From assembly GCA_019828595.1 (NCBI GenBank), contig JAHQRK010000013.1, positions 62,001-126,000 on the forward strand: DNA of 64,000 nucleotides, read 5' to 3'. This DNA comes from Aphanomyces cochlioides (lineage: Eukaryota > Oomycota > Saprolegniomycetes > Saprolegniales > Verrucalvaceae). Both the position numbers and the translations under genes were made by a program. Below the pieces are notes generated by a model. That model was given only the letters and a program-made list of their open reading frames with translations. It made no database searches and was not told the DNA's origin. Of the stretch, positions 1-11,297 are shown one piece after another (position 1 is the first letter of the stretch; each line of letters starts with the position of its first letter).

Positions 1-312
1 TCGATTCATGGAGTGTTGCTTGCATGACCTCCTTGTGGGTGTATCTCGACAAGTATGACGATTCCATTGCTATTTGAAAAGTGCTTGACTTGTTCAAAAA
101 AGCAATTCACGGGGTCTAAACTGGAGATGTATACAAAAATTAAGTATATGAAATATGTGGCTGTCATGCCTTGCCGCCAAAAACGGAGGACAAACTTGTG
201 GTCTGAATTTTATCCGGATAATATGTGGATGGAAATTCTCCATATCGTCTTCACCCTCGGATGACTCCTTTTAGATCAGCATCAGGCGTTTATCGAAAAG
301 GACACATATTGT
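1..312. other. gene-poor edge
   Basis: No gene recognised. A 69-codon open frame at 55-264 has no familiar motif. It includes the palindrome TTATCCGGATAA, which also occurs near the ends of the Merlin element at the far side of the window; this may be coincidence or a small related relic. Confidence 0.4.
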
Positions 313-1283
313 GTATTGTGATTGGAAATCGTAGGAACGGATTGCCTAGATTTCGATTTTGACGAATCAAATTAATTTCGAATTATTATTGGCTGGATTT
401 GAATTGAGTTGAGATCGTTCGATTCACCAAGTTGAACGACGTTGAAGTTTACATGGTCCCAACTCCAGCAGCTTGTGTCTAGCTCAGATGGCGCACATGC
501 TATGTGTAGTTTTCTAATGCCGAACGAAGCGTTTTTTAAATGACTTTAATATATATTATCACGATTGTGTGTTGTGAAAACAGGGCAAAGGTTTAGAATA
601 TCTAGAATGCGTCAAGCACCTCATTCAGCGAGGTAATCCGACATTATGCGCATGCCTAGAGAAATGCAATGCAATTTGACGACGCAGTCTGCTTGGTGCA
701 CATCATGAGGCGAATATGAACAAAATGAATCAGTGGTAAGATAATACATATACAACAACGAGGGAGCTAGGAAGATTCTTTGCAACGCGGAGGTATCTAG
801 TTATTGAGTTATGTTTATGGTGGATGCGAGGCACGACATGAGCCATTTGGACGAGGGCATCAAACACATAACAAGTTATCAGTCGTCTAGTCATAGTCAG
901 GTCTTTCTCTCTATATCGAGCTTGAGTTGTCGCCTGAAGCTTCAGACGACTAAGCCTAACATGAGTAGAAGGTGCATATACATTGCAGTGCCGCTCTGAC
1001 CGGCTCGTGAACTTGGGCCCCATTCATACGCTCCAAACACAAGATTGATTGCATAAACAGTATGATTGGTCAATATAAAGAGATTTTCTAGATGTGTGAT
1101 TGACCAATGAATCGTTGGAAATTTGGTCCTACAATTTGTCAAAAATTTCAGTCAAAATGAATTTCATACCATAATGAAATTAATGTGTGAGGTTTTTTAT
1201 GCGAAAAAAAAGGAAATTATCGGAATCTTGTTCCTACAATTCATCAAAATATCAAATAATAGCTCCTACATTTTCCGACTTAT
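313..1283 (+). repeat. dispersed ~0.96 kb repeat, copy A
   Basis: Copy A of a three-copy repeat (B at 16219-17174 inverted, C at 42445-43404 same orientation). It starts at GTATTGTGATTGGAAATCG and ends at TTTTCCGACTTAT, the same limits as the other copies; all three diverge immediately outside. A is the most diverged. The two ends share inverted motifs (TCGTAGGAACA and ATTTTGACGAATC), and CCAAT and TATAAAGAG motifs occur inside. This fits a non-autonomous DNA transposon, but a solo LTR was not excluded. Confidence 0.7.
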
Positions 1284-1289
1284 TTGAGT

Positions 1290-1933
1290 TTACCCTGCAA
1301 AATCCGGATAATGTTATCTGGTAACCCACTTGCGTACTTGGATGAAGCACAGGCAGATTTCGTTGCAACTCACAGAGTCTCGATATACAAGACTTCCATT
1401 TGGAGAATTCTCCATGCTTCTGGTTTCACATGGAAAGTCTTGGAGAGACGTGCAATGCACATCAAGGAGCGAGATGTGTTTCGTTTTGCTTACGAGGTCA
1501 GTCAAGTGGATTGGTCGTACCAAAACATTGTTTTCCTCGACGAGGCATCCTTTGACAATAGAGGGATGATTCGGAAACAGGGATATGCGCTTAAAGGTTC
1601 AAACTGGCAATCCGGGGGGATTTTGAACGGAAACCACGGGTGTCTATCTTAGCATTTATCGGTATCAATGGAGTCATTGACTACTTTGATACGGATGGCA
1701 CTTTTGATCGGTTGGAATTTGTTCGGTGCTGTCAAAACTTTGTGCACAGCCCAAGACGCCATGTTAGCCAGTACCCTGGACCTAATTCCGTGTGGATTAT
1801 TGATGGCGCGGCAATTCACCGTCATGCCGAGATTGTTCATTACCTCCGAAGTGTTGGAATTGTTGTCATTTATCTCCCAGCATATTTTCCCTTTTTCAAC
1901 CCAATAGCACAACGGTATGTCCACGAAATTTGA
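1290..1933 (+). pseudogene. Tc1/IS630-type transposase remnant
   Basis: Two overlapping frames together encode the catalytic core of a DDE_3 (Tc1/IS630) transposase. The first, to 1652, has VFLDEASFDNRG, the first catalytic Asp region. The second, from 1640, has WIIDGAAIHRH (second Asp) and YLPAYFPFFNPI. A frameshift near 1640-1650 separates them. After NPI the expected catalytic Glu is replaced by Ala and the frame stops within a few codons. The N-terminal DNA-binding half is absent because the frame begins exactly at the edge of repeat copy A. The gene is dead; family assignment is firm, subfamily is not. Confidence 0.8.
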
Positions 1934-2847
1934 CAAGCTACTGATGCCATGCGCTTGTTGATTTGTCACAGTCAACAATGTGCTTCTTTACTTTGAATTG
2001 CATGGATTTGTTCCAGTCAGCAACACACATATCGGTCGTCGACGTCCAAACGCCGTCATTCTTGATAGCTCGACACTTCATGCAGGGTCTGAATTCTTCC
2101 CAGATCTTTGAAATGATACCTTGAAACGAAAGTTGAAGACAACGTCGTCCGAAGTGTCGCTTGATGTATCTCGTTGACCGACTGTAGTCTTAATGATTGG
2201 GCGGAGCAGAAGTTGATATAGGGGAGGTTTTGATGTGGTCTGTGGTTGAGACTGTGCGGGGACTGTTAGGGTTTGAACGGGTGTTCGGACACGTTCTGGA
2301 TAGGGTGAAACTCGATGTCTGGTGGATACACGGTCGTTTCCATGGGGGCTGACTACTGCTGTGGACTGTGCCGTGTCGGAACCTCTAGATTGAGGTGACC
2401 AGAGTCGTGTTGGTGAAGGAGCATCAGTCGAATGAGACTCGGTGGTGATCACGTGTGGTGGATGCATGACTCTGGTCTCTCCTTCTCCCACGTCAAGACA
2501 AACTCAGGTTTTACCTTTCATACTTAGTGAATTATCATTTTTCGCAGGTCTGTCGATTGGTCGATCGATTTATGGTGGTCGATTCAACGAATCGATCCTG
2601 GAAATTTCGAGTAGAACACGCAATACTTGTACAGAAAAACCTGCTAGTTTAAACACCTCGGATAGCTAAACGCCTTTCGAACTGAACAGGTTTTCAATCC
2701 ACGGACAGATTTCCATCTATGTCGACCCTGGTAGATTGAACAAAAACCTCTCATACTAAACGAAGTAATTTGATCAAATATGAGTTGTACAACGTAACGT
2801 CAGAACACATCGTTGGTTTGCCACACATTGTTAGTCTTGGTGGAAGG
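1934..2847. other. no recognisable gene
   Basis: A 137-codon Ser/Thr/Pro-rich minus-strand frame (2078-2491) has no recognised domain and is left unannotated. The stretch 2640-2760 has short motifs (such as CTAAACGCCTTTCGAACTGA) that recur loosely near 3080 and may be decayed ends of the element carrying the CENP-B fragment. Confidence 0.4.
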
Positions 2848-3004
2848 ATGGTCGACTTGAGCATGGAAGACAAAGTCACCATGCTGAAGATGATCGATGA
2901 AGGCACCCCATACGAAGACATCAAGAAGCGCTTCAAGTGCTCGGTTGAGACAGAGTAGAGTGTATTGATTGATGAACGACAAACGTTACTTATGGAAATG
3001 TCCT
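2848..3004 (+). pseudogene. CENP-B-type HTH fragment (Tigger/pogo relic)
   Basis: From the ATG at 2848 the frame reads MVDLSMEDKVTMLKMIDEG and then EDIKKRFKCSVET, the pattern of the N-terminal Psq/CENP-B helix-turn-helix of pogo/Tigger transposases. A stop follows at 2956-2958, after which the same frame continues with residues resembling the rest of the domain (LIDERQTLLMEMS) before another stop. No DDE catalytic part is nearby. This is the 5' scrap of a dead element. Confidence 0.65.
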
Positions 3005-3905
3005 GATACCATACGGTAAATTAGTAACTTGAAATTTGTATGCCTTTACAAACGCTTCGATATAGCTATAGCTGAACACCTTTGGAATTGAACAAGAATC
3101 CCACTCCGCCGCGCGTTGTTCAACAAGCAGGTTTATCTGTAGTTGACATAATTGTCCCACTTTTGGTAAAATTCGTAAAATAGTCCCCACTTTTGGCAAA
3201 AGCCCGAAGGGCGCGGACGTTGTTCCCTGTAACTGTCACGAATTCTGGCTGATCTCGGCAGTTTCATCACTCGGTTCTGCCTTACTTTGAAGCGAAAGTC
3301 ACTTGAAACCTTATTGAACCTTTCAAGGACGACTCTGCATTCAAGTGGAGTGCGTTTGTCGGTGGCACCCATATCAATAATTGTGGCGCATGTTGTTGGA
3401 CGCACCCGACGAAACCTCTCAACTTCCTCGAGGAAACGACACTCACCACATTACAAGCAGCATCGAAGCGCAAGACAACTGGACAATCAGCAAGAAGTGC
3501 TCAGGTGCGCATCTCTTCCATGGGAGTGAAGAGTCTACCGCTGTGTCTGAGCTTAAGAAGATGCATGACAAGTCGGAACCAAACTGTTGGTGTATGCAGA
3601 TTTGAATGTCAGCGAAGTCATGCATGGATGCTATGGAAAATTGCCCAATTTTTGCAATCAGGCTGCGCCCCAGTCATCTTGAGCTCGCCAGTGACTCGCA
3701 TGCTTGGATAGCCGGCGGCTATTAGTCGCCGTCTATGGTTCATTGATATGCAATTCGAGGCGGTATTTCTCAGGCAAACAGCCCCCGCTGTCTTCCTTGC
3801 CTCATGCACTCTGGCGTGTTGCAAAATCGCTCCCCACCACCGTGATCGACACAATTCTATGGGCTTCATTGTCACAGACTCTGTGTGGGTGCTCTTGCAG
3901 AGATA
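3005..3905. other. no recognisable gene
   Basis: Several 60-120 codon frames on both strands overlap one another, none with a recognisable domain. Probably old decayed transposon sequence. Confidence 0.35.
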
Positions 3906-3913
3906 TTGGGTGT

Positions 3914-4255
3914 AGAGCAATTCCACAATATCGAATGTATTTGACAATTCGTCCACAAGATCGAATGCCCTGGCCAATTTCATGTTTGATTTTCCTCAAT
4001 ATCGAATGCCAACGCCCATAGTCCTAGTTCAGCGGGTTTCGTCTGGGAGGCGGCACGGCCTTACAGCCTACCTGCCGCCTTTCCCGACGATGAAAATTAT
4101 AATCAAATCCTGGTTCGCTCCGTCGAGTCATTCGCCTGCAGAAAATTTCACACAAGGTGGCATTCAATATTGAGGAAAATCAAACATGAAATTGGCCAGG
4201 GCATTCGATCTTGTGGACGAATTGTCAAATACATTCGATATTGTGGAATTGCTCT
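3914..4255. mobile_element. foldback MITE with 98-bp arms
   Basis: Left arm 3914-4011 and right arm 4158-4255 are nearly perfect inverted copies (98 bp each, one mismatch seen, ATATCG versus ATATTG) around a 146-bp core. The arms begin with AGAGCAATTCCACAATATCG. The flanks are a direct repeat TTGGGTGT (3906-3913 and 4255-4262), or TGGGTGT if the last arm base is counted as element. A 7-8 bp target duplication suggests a hAT-, Merlin- or P-mobilised element. It has no coding capacity. Confidence 0.8.
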
Positions 4256-4550
4256 TGGGTGTACCTTGGATAACAGTACTGTAGTGGTCCCATAGTCAGC
4301 ATATGGGAAACTATGGATTGAGAAAAGTTTTGCTGTTAACTCTGCCCATCGCGGAGGATCGAGCCAAGTTGATAATAACATCGATGCCAGTGTCAGTCTC
4401 TCGACAGCTCTCGAGATGCTTGGTCAAGGTCCCGAGAAATTGGGGTTTCATTGCAAAATTTGATCGAGGGGATATGGGTGCAATAATTTTGAACCCAAGA
4501 GTGAAAATGGGTTCTCATTCAAGTGCCGATGCCTTCATTTTCGTATCTCC

Positions 4551-5087
4551 ATGCAAGGGAAGTGCCTGTTTAACGAATGCGATAACTGTGCAGTGCCTGG
4601 GTCTTTGAAATGCCGCTTCCACCGCAAGCGATCTCGTTGCATAGAGGAAGGTTGCACCAACCAAGTGTACGCGAGAGGGCATTGTGTCCGCCACGGTGGT
4701 CGACCGAAGTGCCAGCATGAAAACTGCTCACTCAATCAACGTATTGGCGTCTACTGCTCGCGCCACGCTGCGCGCGAAGAAAAGAGAACTTGCTCCGTGC
4801 CAGGCTGCAATAAACTTCCACACGCTCGTGGAATATGTGTCGGCCATGGCGGCGGTCGCTACTGCAAACGTCCAAACTGTGGCAAACACGCCATCCAAAG
4901 CGGCTTCTGCAGAAATCATTACCGTAGTTCATTCGACTTCACCATGATTGAGATTGAAGCCAACGAGGTCGAGTGGAGTGACATGGAGCCACATGTCAGC
5001 GAAAATGCGATCTCCAAATTCTCAATCGAATTCCTCCTCCACGACAGAGAGAAGTCAATGAAGCACCTTCTCAACGGCCACTATTAA
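4551..5087 (+). CDS. WRKY19-like zinc-repeat protein
   Basis: 178-residue protein of the family often auto-named WRKY19-like in oomycetes, though no WRKY domain is present. Five tandem zinc-binding repeats of form C-x4-C-x9-10-C-x2-H occupy about residues 5-123, the first using C5, C10, C21 and H24; all Cys and His ligands are present. The C-terminal tail is acidic and ends with KFSIEFLLHDRE, a variant of the KMSIxNLLNDE motif seen in the paralogues. The ATG at 4551 aligns with all paralogue starts, and TCATTTTCG lies 16 nt upstream. It is the most diverged intact copy here and stands alone at the left edge. A nucleic-acid or protein-binding regulatory role is inference. Confidence 0.85.
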   Translation: MQGKCLFNECDNCAVPGSLKCRFHRKRSRCIEEGCTNQVYARGHCVRHGGRPKCQHENCSLNQRIGVYCSRHAAREEKRTCSVPGCNKLPHARGICVGHGGGRYCKRPNCGKHAIQSGFCRNHYRSSFDFTMIEIEANEVEWSDMEPHVSENAISKFSIEFLLHDREKSMKHLLNGHY

Positions 5088-5984
5088 ATTCTCCATGCCA
5101 TTCGTACCAATGGACGAATTCGTGATTGAGAACAGAGCTTGATTTACTTTCTTTGCGTTGTAGACTTGCTTCTTTTCTACGTCCACGTCAGTCATGAATA
5201 AAGTCGGATGGCAGCTTTCACAAACTGCAGTCATATAGTACAGGACATAAAGCTCCTCCACCAGACTTTGAGGTTCTTCTTCTCTTTTTGTTTAAAGCTG
5301 GAGTTGGTCATGTAGACTTCACATTTCGGCGCCATGTAAATGCCAATTTCGCTGCAAACTCTGTCGATTTCATATTCCCAATTGCACCAATTGTAAAAAA
5401 TAATGGGAACCACCGCAAAGGCCACAACGAAAACTTCATGTACTTGTCAAGTAAGTTACTCATGGCGAGTCAAACCGGTGATCGTCACGCGTAGGAGCGA
5501 TACAGTTAAGCACTTGGTAGTGCACTTCATGACGGTCCGTCTGAAATGAACTGGCGGTTTAGCCCTGAATGCTCTCCACGGTGATTGTCGGGAATGTAGT
5601 CAGTCGTGAACAGGTTAAGCCAACAAGCAGAAAACCATTTCACGATATGAGGTTTTGCAGTCCAAACGAAGTAGTAATCCCTATCTCTCAATCAACGCGT
5701 ATGCTCCAACCTGCAGTGTCAAACTGGAGTCGAGTTCTCGAGGGGCGGCAAGTAGAATAGTTTTGCCTGTTAAAGTACAAGGCTGTATCAATTTGTAACG
5801 ATGTGAACTTAGGAATGAACGAGTTTCATAGCGTTAACGTCGTCACAGTGTGTCCTGAAGACGAACTTGGTCAATCGCAAAGTGCCACCAAAGCGTGTGG
5901 TCGATTGTTCTAATTGCTCCTAAATCAGTGTCGAAAATTCGGTGATGGAAGGTTCCTTGTACTTCGACGTCAAGATCATCTCTT
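5088..5984. other. no recognisable gene
   Basis: Intergenic sequence between two WRKY19-like loci. Short overlapping frames only; nothing recognised. Confidence 0.35.
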
Positions 5985-6525
5985 TTAGTTGAATCGGAAT
6001 ACCGAATGGCCTTCAGTCCATGCAATGTCTTGCGCGGACCTTTCATCATTCAGAATGTTGTCTATCGCCATTTTGACCTTAGACGAGTTGGTCAAGACGA
6101 TCGGTTCTACCTCGCATCGCTTGCACTTTGCTGGGATCACGCTGAATATGTTTGAAAATGTTTGTAGCAAAGCACCGCTGTCTTCGATGCTTCATGCACT
6201 TTGGCACATTGCAGAATCGCCCGCCGCCGTGGCGGACGCATTTCCCCCGAGAGTGGGTTTGCTTTTCACAACCGGGCTCGGTACAAGTCTTCTTCAGGTC
6301 CACGTGTGTATGACGGGCACAATACTTGCCCAAGCGCCGACTCAATGAGAAGTTTTCGTTGAGGTATGTGGAGCTCACTCCATGGCGATCGCAGAGATGC
6401 CGGGCGTAGACTGTGTTGGTTCGGTTCATGACGAGGCACTTGGATCGCTTGCGGTGGAAGTGGCATTTCCAAGACCCAGGCTGGGCCAAGTTATCGCAAT
6501 CATTGCAGAAACATTTCGCCTCCAT
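5985..6525 (-). pseudogene. WRKY19-like pseudogene
   Basis: Reads from ATG 6525 (MEAKCFCNDCDN). Repeats 1 and 4 keep their ligands, but repeat 2 has lost a Cys (NRTN for NCTN) and repeat 3 both Cys pairs (TYLNENF). Near 6165 the frame shifts: the conserved tail (VIPAKCKRCEVEPIVLTNSS, KMAIDNILNDE) continues in another frame down to 5985. It belongs to the subfamily of 38352-38954, whose tail carries AWTEGPFGIPI. The Inr-like TCATTT sits just upstream of the start, as in live copies. Confidence 0.85.
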
Positions 6526-7194
6526 CGAAAATTGAAAAATGAACATTGCAGACTTGCAATCTACAGATTGAGTCCTATGCACTGCCTGCCACAATCAGGT
6601 TTATTCGAACTGTTCCGTTAAAGTACATCAGCGAGAACGTTCTCGCCATGCATCCACGGGCATACGTTGTAGTTCAGGGATTCCTTCGACTCCTTTTCTC
6701 AATCGTGCTCACAGAATCGTCTCAGATCGGCTGTCAACATTTGCTATATGGTCACTACTCAAATCTAGAGGCACCAGAGCGTTCTACAGCCTGAAGTCTT
6801 GGCGAACTTGTAGACATGTGCCCTCATTTTCGTTGACTTGAATTATTTCGCTCGTGGGATGCTGAGCGGCGCAGGTCAGCGCCTACTTGGTTGCATCAAC
6901 TAGTTGATCATGATTGATGTCCTAGGTTGTGACTGTTATCACTGCCCCCTTTCTAAATTCATCACCCCCACCGAGAGCAAGTCGAGTATTGGAGTAATAC
7001 ACTCATCTTTGATATAGCGAACTCTGTGTAGCTGTCATCCCCCACTCATGCAATGTTCTAAGGATTCTTGGGCAAGAGAGAGACGACTGGCCTGTTCACA
7101 GCATGTGGCAAATGACGAGTCTGCTGTTCGTTGTGCTTGTCCGACGTGTGCAACCTGCCGTCCTTTAGTCCTTGGCCATTGTCATATGAAAATG
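6526..7194. other. decayed WRKY19-unit flank
   Basis: No gene. Parts (for example the GATGCTGAGCGGCGCAGG stretch near 6860) match in inverse orientation the 5' flank of the WRKY19-like pseudogene at 34483, so this is duplicated flanking sequence. Confidence 0.4.
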
Positions 7195-7320
7195 CATCCT
7201 ATCTTCCTTGTACTTTGCCGCCAAGATCCTCTCTGTGAATCGAATTGGAATGCCGGATGGCCCTTCAGTCCGTGCAATGACTGACCTTCCATGATTCAGA
7301 CGGGCTTTCTATCGCCATAC
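7195..7320 (-). pseudogene. WRKY19-like 3' fragment
   Basis: The minus strand matches only the 3' end of the 38352-type genes: a run equivalent to the codons for ATAGATNNCC...GCACGGACTGAAGGGCCAT, CGGCATTCC and CAAGTA-like tail, with frame breaks. No zinc repeats adjoin it. A truncated duplicate. Confidence 0.55.
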
Positions 7321-7430
7321 TACACTTTGAGTGCCGCTAGTCTTTGGAAAATTGCCCCATCAACATTCAAGACCATTTGAAACCAACACAGCGAACGTTC
7401 TCCAAATGAACATGTGTGCTCTTGAGAGGA

Positions 7431-7680
7431 GTCCAATGCGAAATGGTAGATGCTACTGGCCTTCCATCATAAATATTCCACCTGGTCGACGTCACCGAAA
7501 GCTAGGCCAAAGTAGAAGTGAAGCCGGCGGCTAACACGGAATCCGCCATGAATTTGACATTCTCACTTGTGTTTCCTTAGTGGGATGATTCTATGCATTC
7601 AGGCTGGAGTTCTCGTGGCCATGTGTATTGCTGGCTTCATCAAGCATATGAATCCCCATGTCATTGGACAGAACGAAGAA
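7431..7680. repeat. duplicated intergenic unit (inverse of 33345-33560)
   Basis: Shares blocks such as CATATGAATCCCCATGTCA and AATATTCCACCTGGTCGACG with the inverted stretch at 33345-33560. Both lie beside 38352-subfamily WRKY19-like copies, so the flanks were duplicated with the genes. Confidence 0.6.
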
Positions 7681-8128
7681 ATTGCCTAAATGAATAGAGT
7701 TTGTGGAAACTCTGAATATTTTTTATGGGAAGCCAAGTGTATGGGCGAACAGCATCTCAATCATCCGGACACGCGTTGGCCACCCAAGCACACCAAGTCA
7801 AGTTGATGTACATGGGAGAAGACCCAGTGAACGGCGGTGTGACAGCAGCGACAAGGGAGAAGCGTGGGAACATCCAAGAAGACATTAGTTTGCTCATGCT
7901 ATACTAGTACAATTTAACCATGATCGCTTGTTGACAAGCTTCACAGGTGGAACTGGCAGTCTATCCGGATTTTTGAAGGGAATATACAGATTTCCCCCAT
8001 GTTCGAAACAGCGTTAATAAATCAAATCTTGAGGTGAACAAATTTATACAGATATTTTTTTTAAAGGTTTGTCTGCAACCATTAAACTCATGCAGGGAGA
8101 TGCGGGAAATCAACAATTTAAAAAAATA

Positions 8129-8581
8129 CTACTCCGTTCCGCATTAGTGGAACGCTTGATCTTTAACATGCCCGCAAAAATCAAGTATTTTGAGTTTTAT
8201 GACGCTTCAAAATCGCTTTTAAAGCGATTTATCTCAGCTTTCAAGCAAATGCATTAGGTTATTTATTTTCGAAGCTTAAACTTCTGTTTTAACATCGAAA
8301 CGAAATTGCCACCCATGTATAAAAACAAAATTCCACCGGACTTGAAATTTGTATTGAAAATATTAACTACGAGAGGTTTTCATTCAGAAGATTCCTGTAA
8401 TAATTAATTTACATAAAAAAGTTTAATTATACCTAGGTGATGACTGAAAAAGGCACTATTTTTGATAATTCACGAAGTGTTTTTGCCAATAGAATCCTTC
8501 AAAAACTTTTCGTCCAATCAGTTACCGATATTTGTTTTCGGGGTCAAGGATCAAGCGTTCCTCTAATGCGGAACGGAGCAG
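8129..8581. mobile_element. Stowaway/mariner-like MITE
   Basis: 453-bp element between TA duplications (8127-8128 and 8582-8583). Terminal inverted repeats of about 30 bp start CTACTCCGTTCCGCATTAG on the left and CTGCTCCGTTCCGCATTAG on the right, continuing to GGAACGCTTGATC. The core is very AT-rich and holds the palindrome AAATCGCTTT-T-AAAGCGATTT. The CTCCGTTC core is shared with the mariner ends at 45007 and 46823, suggesting mobilisation by a related transposase. Confidence 0.85.
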
Positions 8582-8583
8582 TA

Positions 8584-9199
8584 CGTCTTTATTTTTAAAA
8601 AAATATTGCTCAAAACTTTTTTAAATTACATGATTGTTGGTGTATACAACATTTACAAAAGTTTCTTTAAGTTCCAAAATGTCTGACTTGTCGCTTAAAA
8701 AACTAACCAAGACATTTCCCATTGCGATTACTTTTCGTTGAAACTTATAGCTATAAGTACAGTCTACAGCTGAGAACAATGAAATCCAGGATTGAAATGG
8801 TTTGAATGTGGTTTTTTCTTAATGTAAAGATTTAAAAGAAACTTCTAAAAACTCCGACTTTGACGTTGAAAAAACCAAACAAGACATGACAAAAGTTGAT
8901 GTTTCTCGACTGATATCTTCATGAAGTGTTCCTAAGTACTAGTACCTTGTCCTAAAATATCAAGCATTGAATCGTTTGGGAAGTGTGGTTTTTTTAGGTC
9001 GTTTTGCAAGTTTCTTTTTAGATTATATAATCCTAAATGAACCCTCTAAACGAATCTTGAAGAAACTTTTTTTAAATTTTGGGAGTATTTTTTTTAATTA
9101 TTGATAGTTTTATTAAAAGTCGTGAATTCCCGAATCTCCCTATTTCCAAGATTCCAACAGTTCCTGATCGTGTTTTGGGAAACCGACTGCAATGCTTCG
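8584..9199. other. AT-rich, no gene
   Basis: Low-complexity T- and A-rich sequence between the MITE and the tandem repeat. No open frame of interest. Confidence 0.4.
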
Positions 9200-9420
9200 C
9201 ATGGCTTCTACCAGCGACACTTCGAGAGTTTGTCTTGGCGACCAGCCATGACGTTATCGATTTGATCGCCCCATTGCATGGCTTCTACCAGCGACTCTTT
9301 GTAGAGTTTCTTGGCGACCAGCCATGACGTTATCGATTTGATCGCCCCATTGCATGGCTTCTACCAGCGACTCTTTGAAGAGTTTCTTGGCGACCAGCCA
9401 TGACGTTATCGATTTGATCG
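9200..9420. repeat. ~77-bp tandem repeat, three units
   Basis: Units start at 9200, 9277 and 9353 with CATGGCTTCTACCAGCGAC and run to 9420; units 2 and 3 are closer to each other. On the minus strand each unit encodes a piece of the pogo transposase C terminus (like DQID-x-MMNGRQ in the intact copy at 12548-13756), so this is an internal amplification in a dead transposase gene. Confidence 0.8.
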
Positions 9421-10280
9421 AAAGCATTCTTGAGCTGCCTCTGCTTTACTTTTGGCTTGAATGATGCGATGATACCGACATCTTAAGGCTGCAGGTGAGT
9501 CGTCGTATTCCGAGGCAACATTCGCAACTCAACGTTCGATAGGGAATTTTCGTCATGCAGTTGTGCGAAGGAGCATTGTCCACAAGCATTAAGATTTTTC
9601 GATTTTCGAGTGCCATGCGCGAATTCATCTCGTCCATGACCGACCCAAATATTTCTTGGTTCATCCATCATTTCTTGCTGGAGCAATACTCGAATCCAAC
9701 TTGCTTTCCTGTCTGACCATTGAAACATCTAGGCTTGGCAGCCGTTCCAACGACCAACGGATCCATCACGTCAGACCCATCGGCATTTGTGGTGAGGGCG
9801 AGAGTTATGCGTTTCTTCGACTTTTTCGTGCCAGGTACGCGACATCTTGTTAGTGAGCGGTGAGGAACCATACAGTAGAAGAACGCCGTCTCGTCCATGT
9901 TGTACACGTCCTTTGACTCATTTCCACGAGTAAGATCGATCATGTCTCGTCGTCCACTGACAACAGCCTCCGTGGAAGTAGATCCTGCCTCACCAAGTTG
10001 GACTTTGCTGATGAGTACGTGCTTTCTCCGGAACTTGTAAAGCCATCCCTTACAGAAGGCAAGCTGCTTTGTCGTTGGCACTTCAAGCTTGGCGCAAAGA
10101 ACGATGGCCTGCTGACGGATGAGCTCTCCAGTGATATAGAGACCAACTCCTCACATCGCAGGACCCATTCGACGAGCTTTGCTTCGACCTCGGGCAGAGT
10201 TACACCACGATTGATAGATGTTGCGGTGAGCATGCCGATCTTCGTATTTGTGATATTTAATCGCGTTTCCAATGGTTGAT
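9421..10280 (-). pseudogene. pogo/Tigger transposase, distal part
   Basis: Minus-strand remains of a transposase closely related to 12548-13756. Visible blocks: VEAKLVEWVLRCEEL; then GRRDMIDLTRGN and VYNMDETAFFYC (first catalytic Asp); TKKSKKRITLALTTNADGSD; RCFNGQTGKQVGFEY; and in other frames ILMLVDNAPSH (second Asp) and LPRNTTTHLQP. At least three frame breaks. Its N-terminal codons are at 15652-15779; the gene was split by the Harbinger insertion at 10284-15648. Dead. Confidence 0.85.
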
Positions 10281-10470
10281 TTAGGGCATTTTGAACGGGA
10301 TATCCTAATCCATATGTGCTCTTAGGGAGCAGTGAAAAGGCCGTCCTCATCCCGAAGGTGTCCCTATAGCGATGAAAGCAGCCCAAAATAGAATGATATA
10401 AATGGACATGCCCTAAGAAATAACTTGACATGATTGGTCCGTCCCTAAGCCAGTTTTGGATTTGGCTTCG

Positions 10471-10785
10471 ATGGCGCAAGGCAAGAAAGGGAATGAAGAA
10501 GACGACAAGGCCCTGGTGTCATCGTGGATCCGTGCCTCAGAAAATGAAGTCCGTGGAGCAGATCAGTCAAGTTCCGAGTTCTGGGATTGTGTGTTCACTT
10601 TTTTCCAAGCACTGAATTGCCCAGCTCGCTCTCGAAAGGCTATTCGTAATCGGGGGAGTACTGTACGCCACGATGTGGGCAAATTCATTGGTGTCTTTGC
10701 ACAAGCCGAGAGAAATGCCAGGAACGGTAGCTCTCCTGACGACGTGTTAGACACTGCAACGGCTGTCTACAGAGCGGTACGGTAG
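10471..10785 (+). pseudogene. Harbinger Myb/trihelix-like accessory gene, truncated
   Basis: From ATG 10471 about 104 codons. The pattern KALVSSWIRASEN, FWDCVFTFFQ, VRHDVGKFIGVFAQAE and DDVLDTATAVYRAV is that of Myb/trihelix-like DNA-binding proteins encoded beside PIF/Harbinger transposases, where such proteins help the transposase find or enter its target. The frame ends a few bases before the left end of the MITE at 10794, so the insertion probably cut off the C terminus. Convergent with the transposase remnant at 11298-11796. Confidence 0.65.
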
Positions 10786-10793
10786 TGATTTTA

Positions 10794-11249
10794 AACTACC
10801 GTATTCCGGTCGGTCGTGTACCGAAGAAATGTCGGAATATTTGAAAAAAACCTGTACACGACCGACCGAAAACATAGAATGCTTCACATTCCGAACTCGA
10901 AGGATTATTGGTAAATAATGTAAGAAATTCAATCAATCCCCATCAAGTGCACTTCAGTCACTTCAACTACATGAAGCTTAAAAACAACAACATCGTCGAC
11001 CATTCGACTGTCTCCACAGATATCGTGGCAAGTGCACGATCTTGTGCCCTCACCACTCGAGACTCCAACCACGTCGACCGCTTTCATCGTCATGTCCATT
11101 TCACAAATACATGATTGGATTAAAAAGGACCAATAGAATCACTCTAGGTACAAGGCCGACCAAATCATTCGCAATAGAGAGAAAAGAAAAAACCGGTACA
11201 CGCCCAACCGGAGATTTTTCAGTACACGACCGACCGGAATACGGTAGTT
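10794..11249. mobile_element. MITE with 28-bp inverted repeats
   Basis: Ends 10794-10821 and 11222-11249 are inverted copies starting AACTACCGTATTCCGGTCGG. The motif TACACGACCGACCG recurs internally in both orientations (around 10850-10872 and a variant near 11191-11210). No coding capacity. No clear target duplication, so the superfamily is unresolved. Confidence 0.75.
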
Positions 11250-11297
11250 CATTGTTGGTATTGCTCGCTGTACATGTCCAGTCTTTGTGGAAGAAGT

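Noticed and set aside
2078..2491. 137-codon Ser/Thr/Pro-rich minus frame
   Set aside because: Composition alone, no domain, no promoter motif, surrounded by dead transposon sequence.
9200..9420. Regular repeats considered as a CRISPR array
   Set aside because: Units are contiguous 77-bp tandem copies without spacers and encode part of a transposase; the DNA is eukaryotic.
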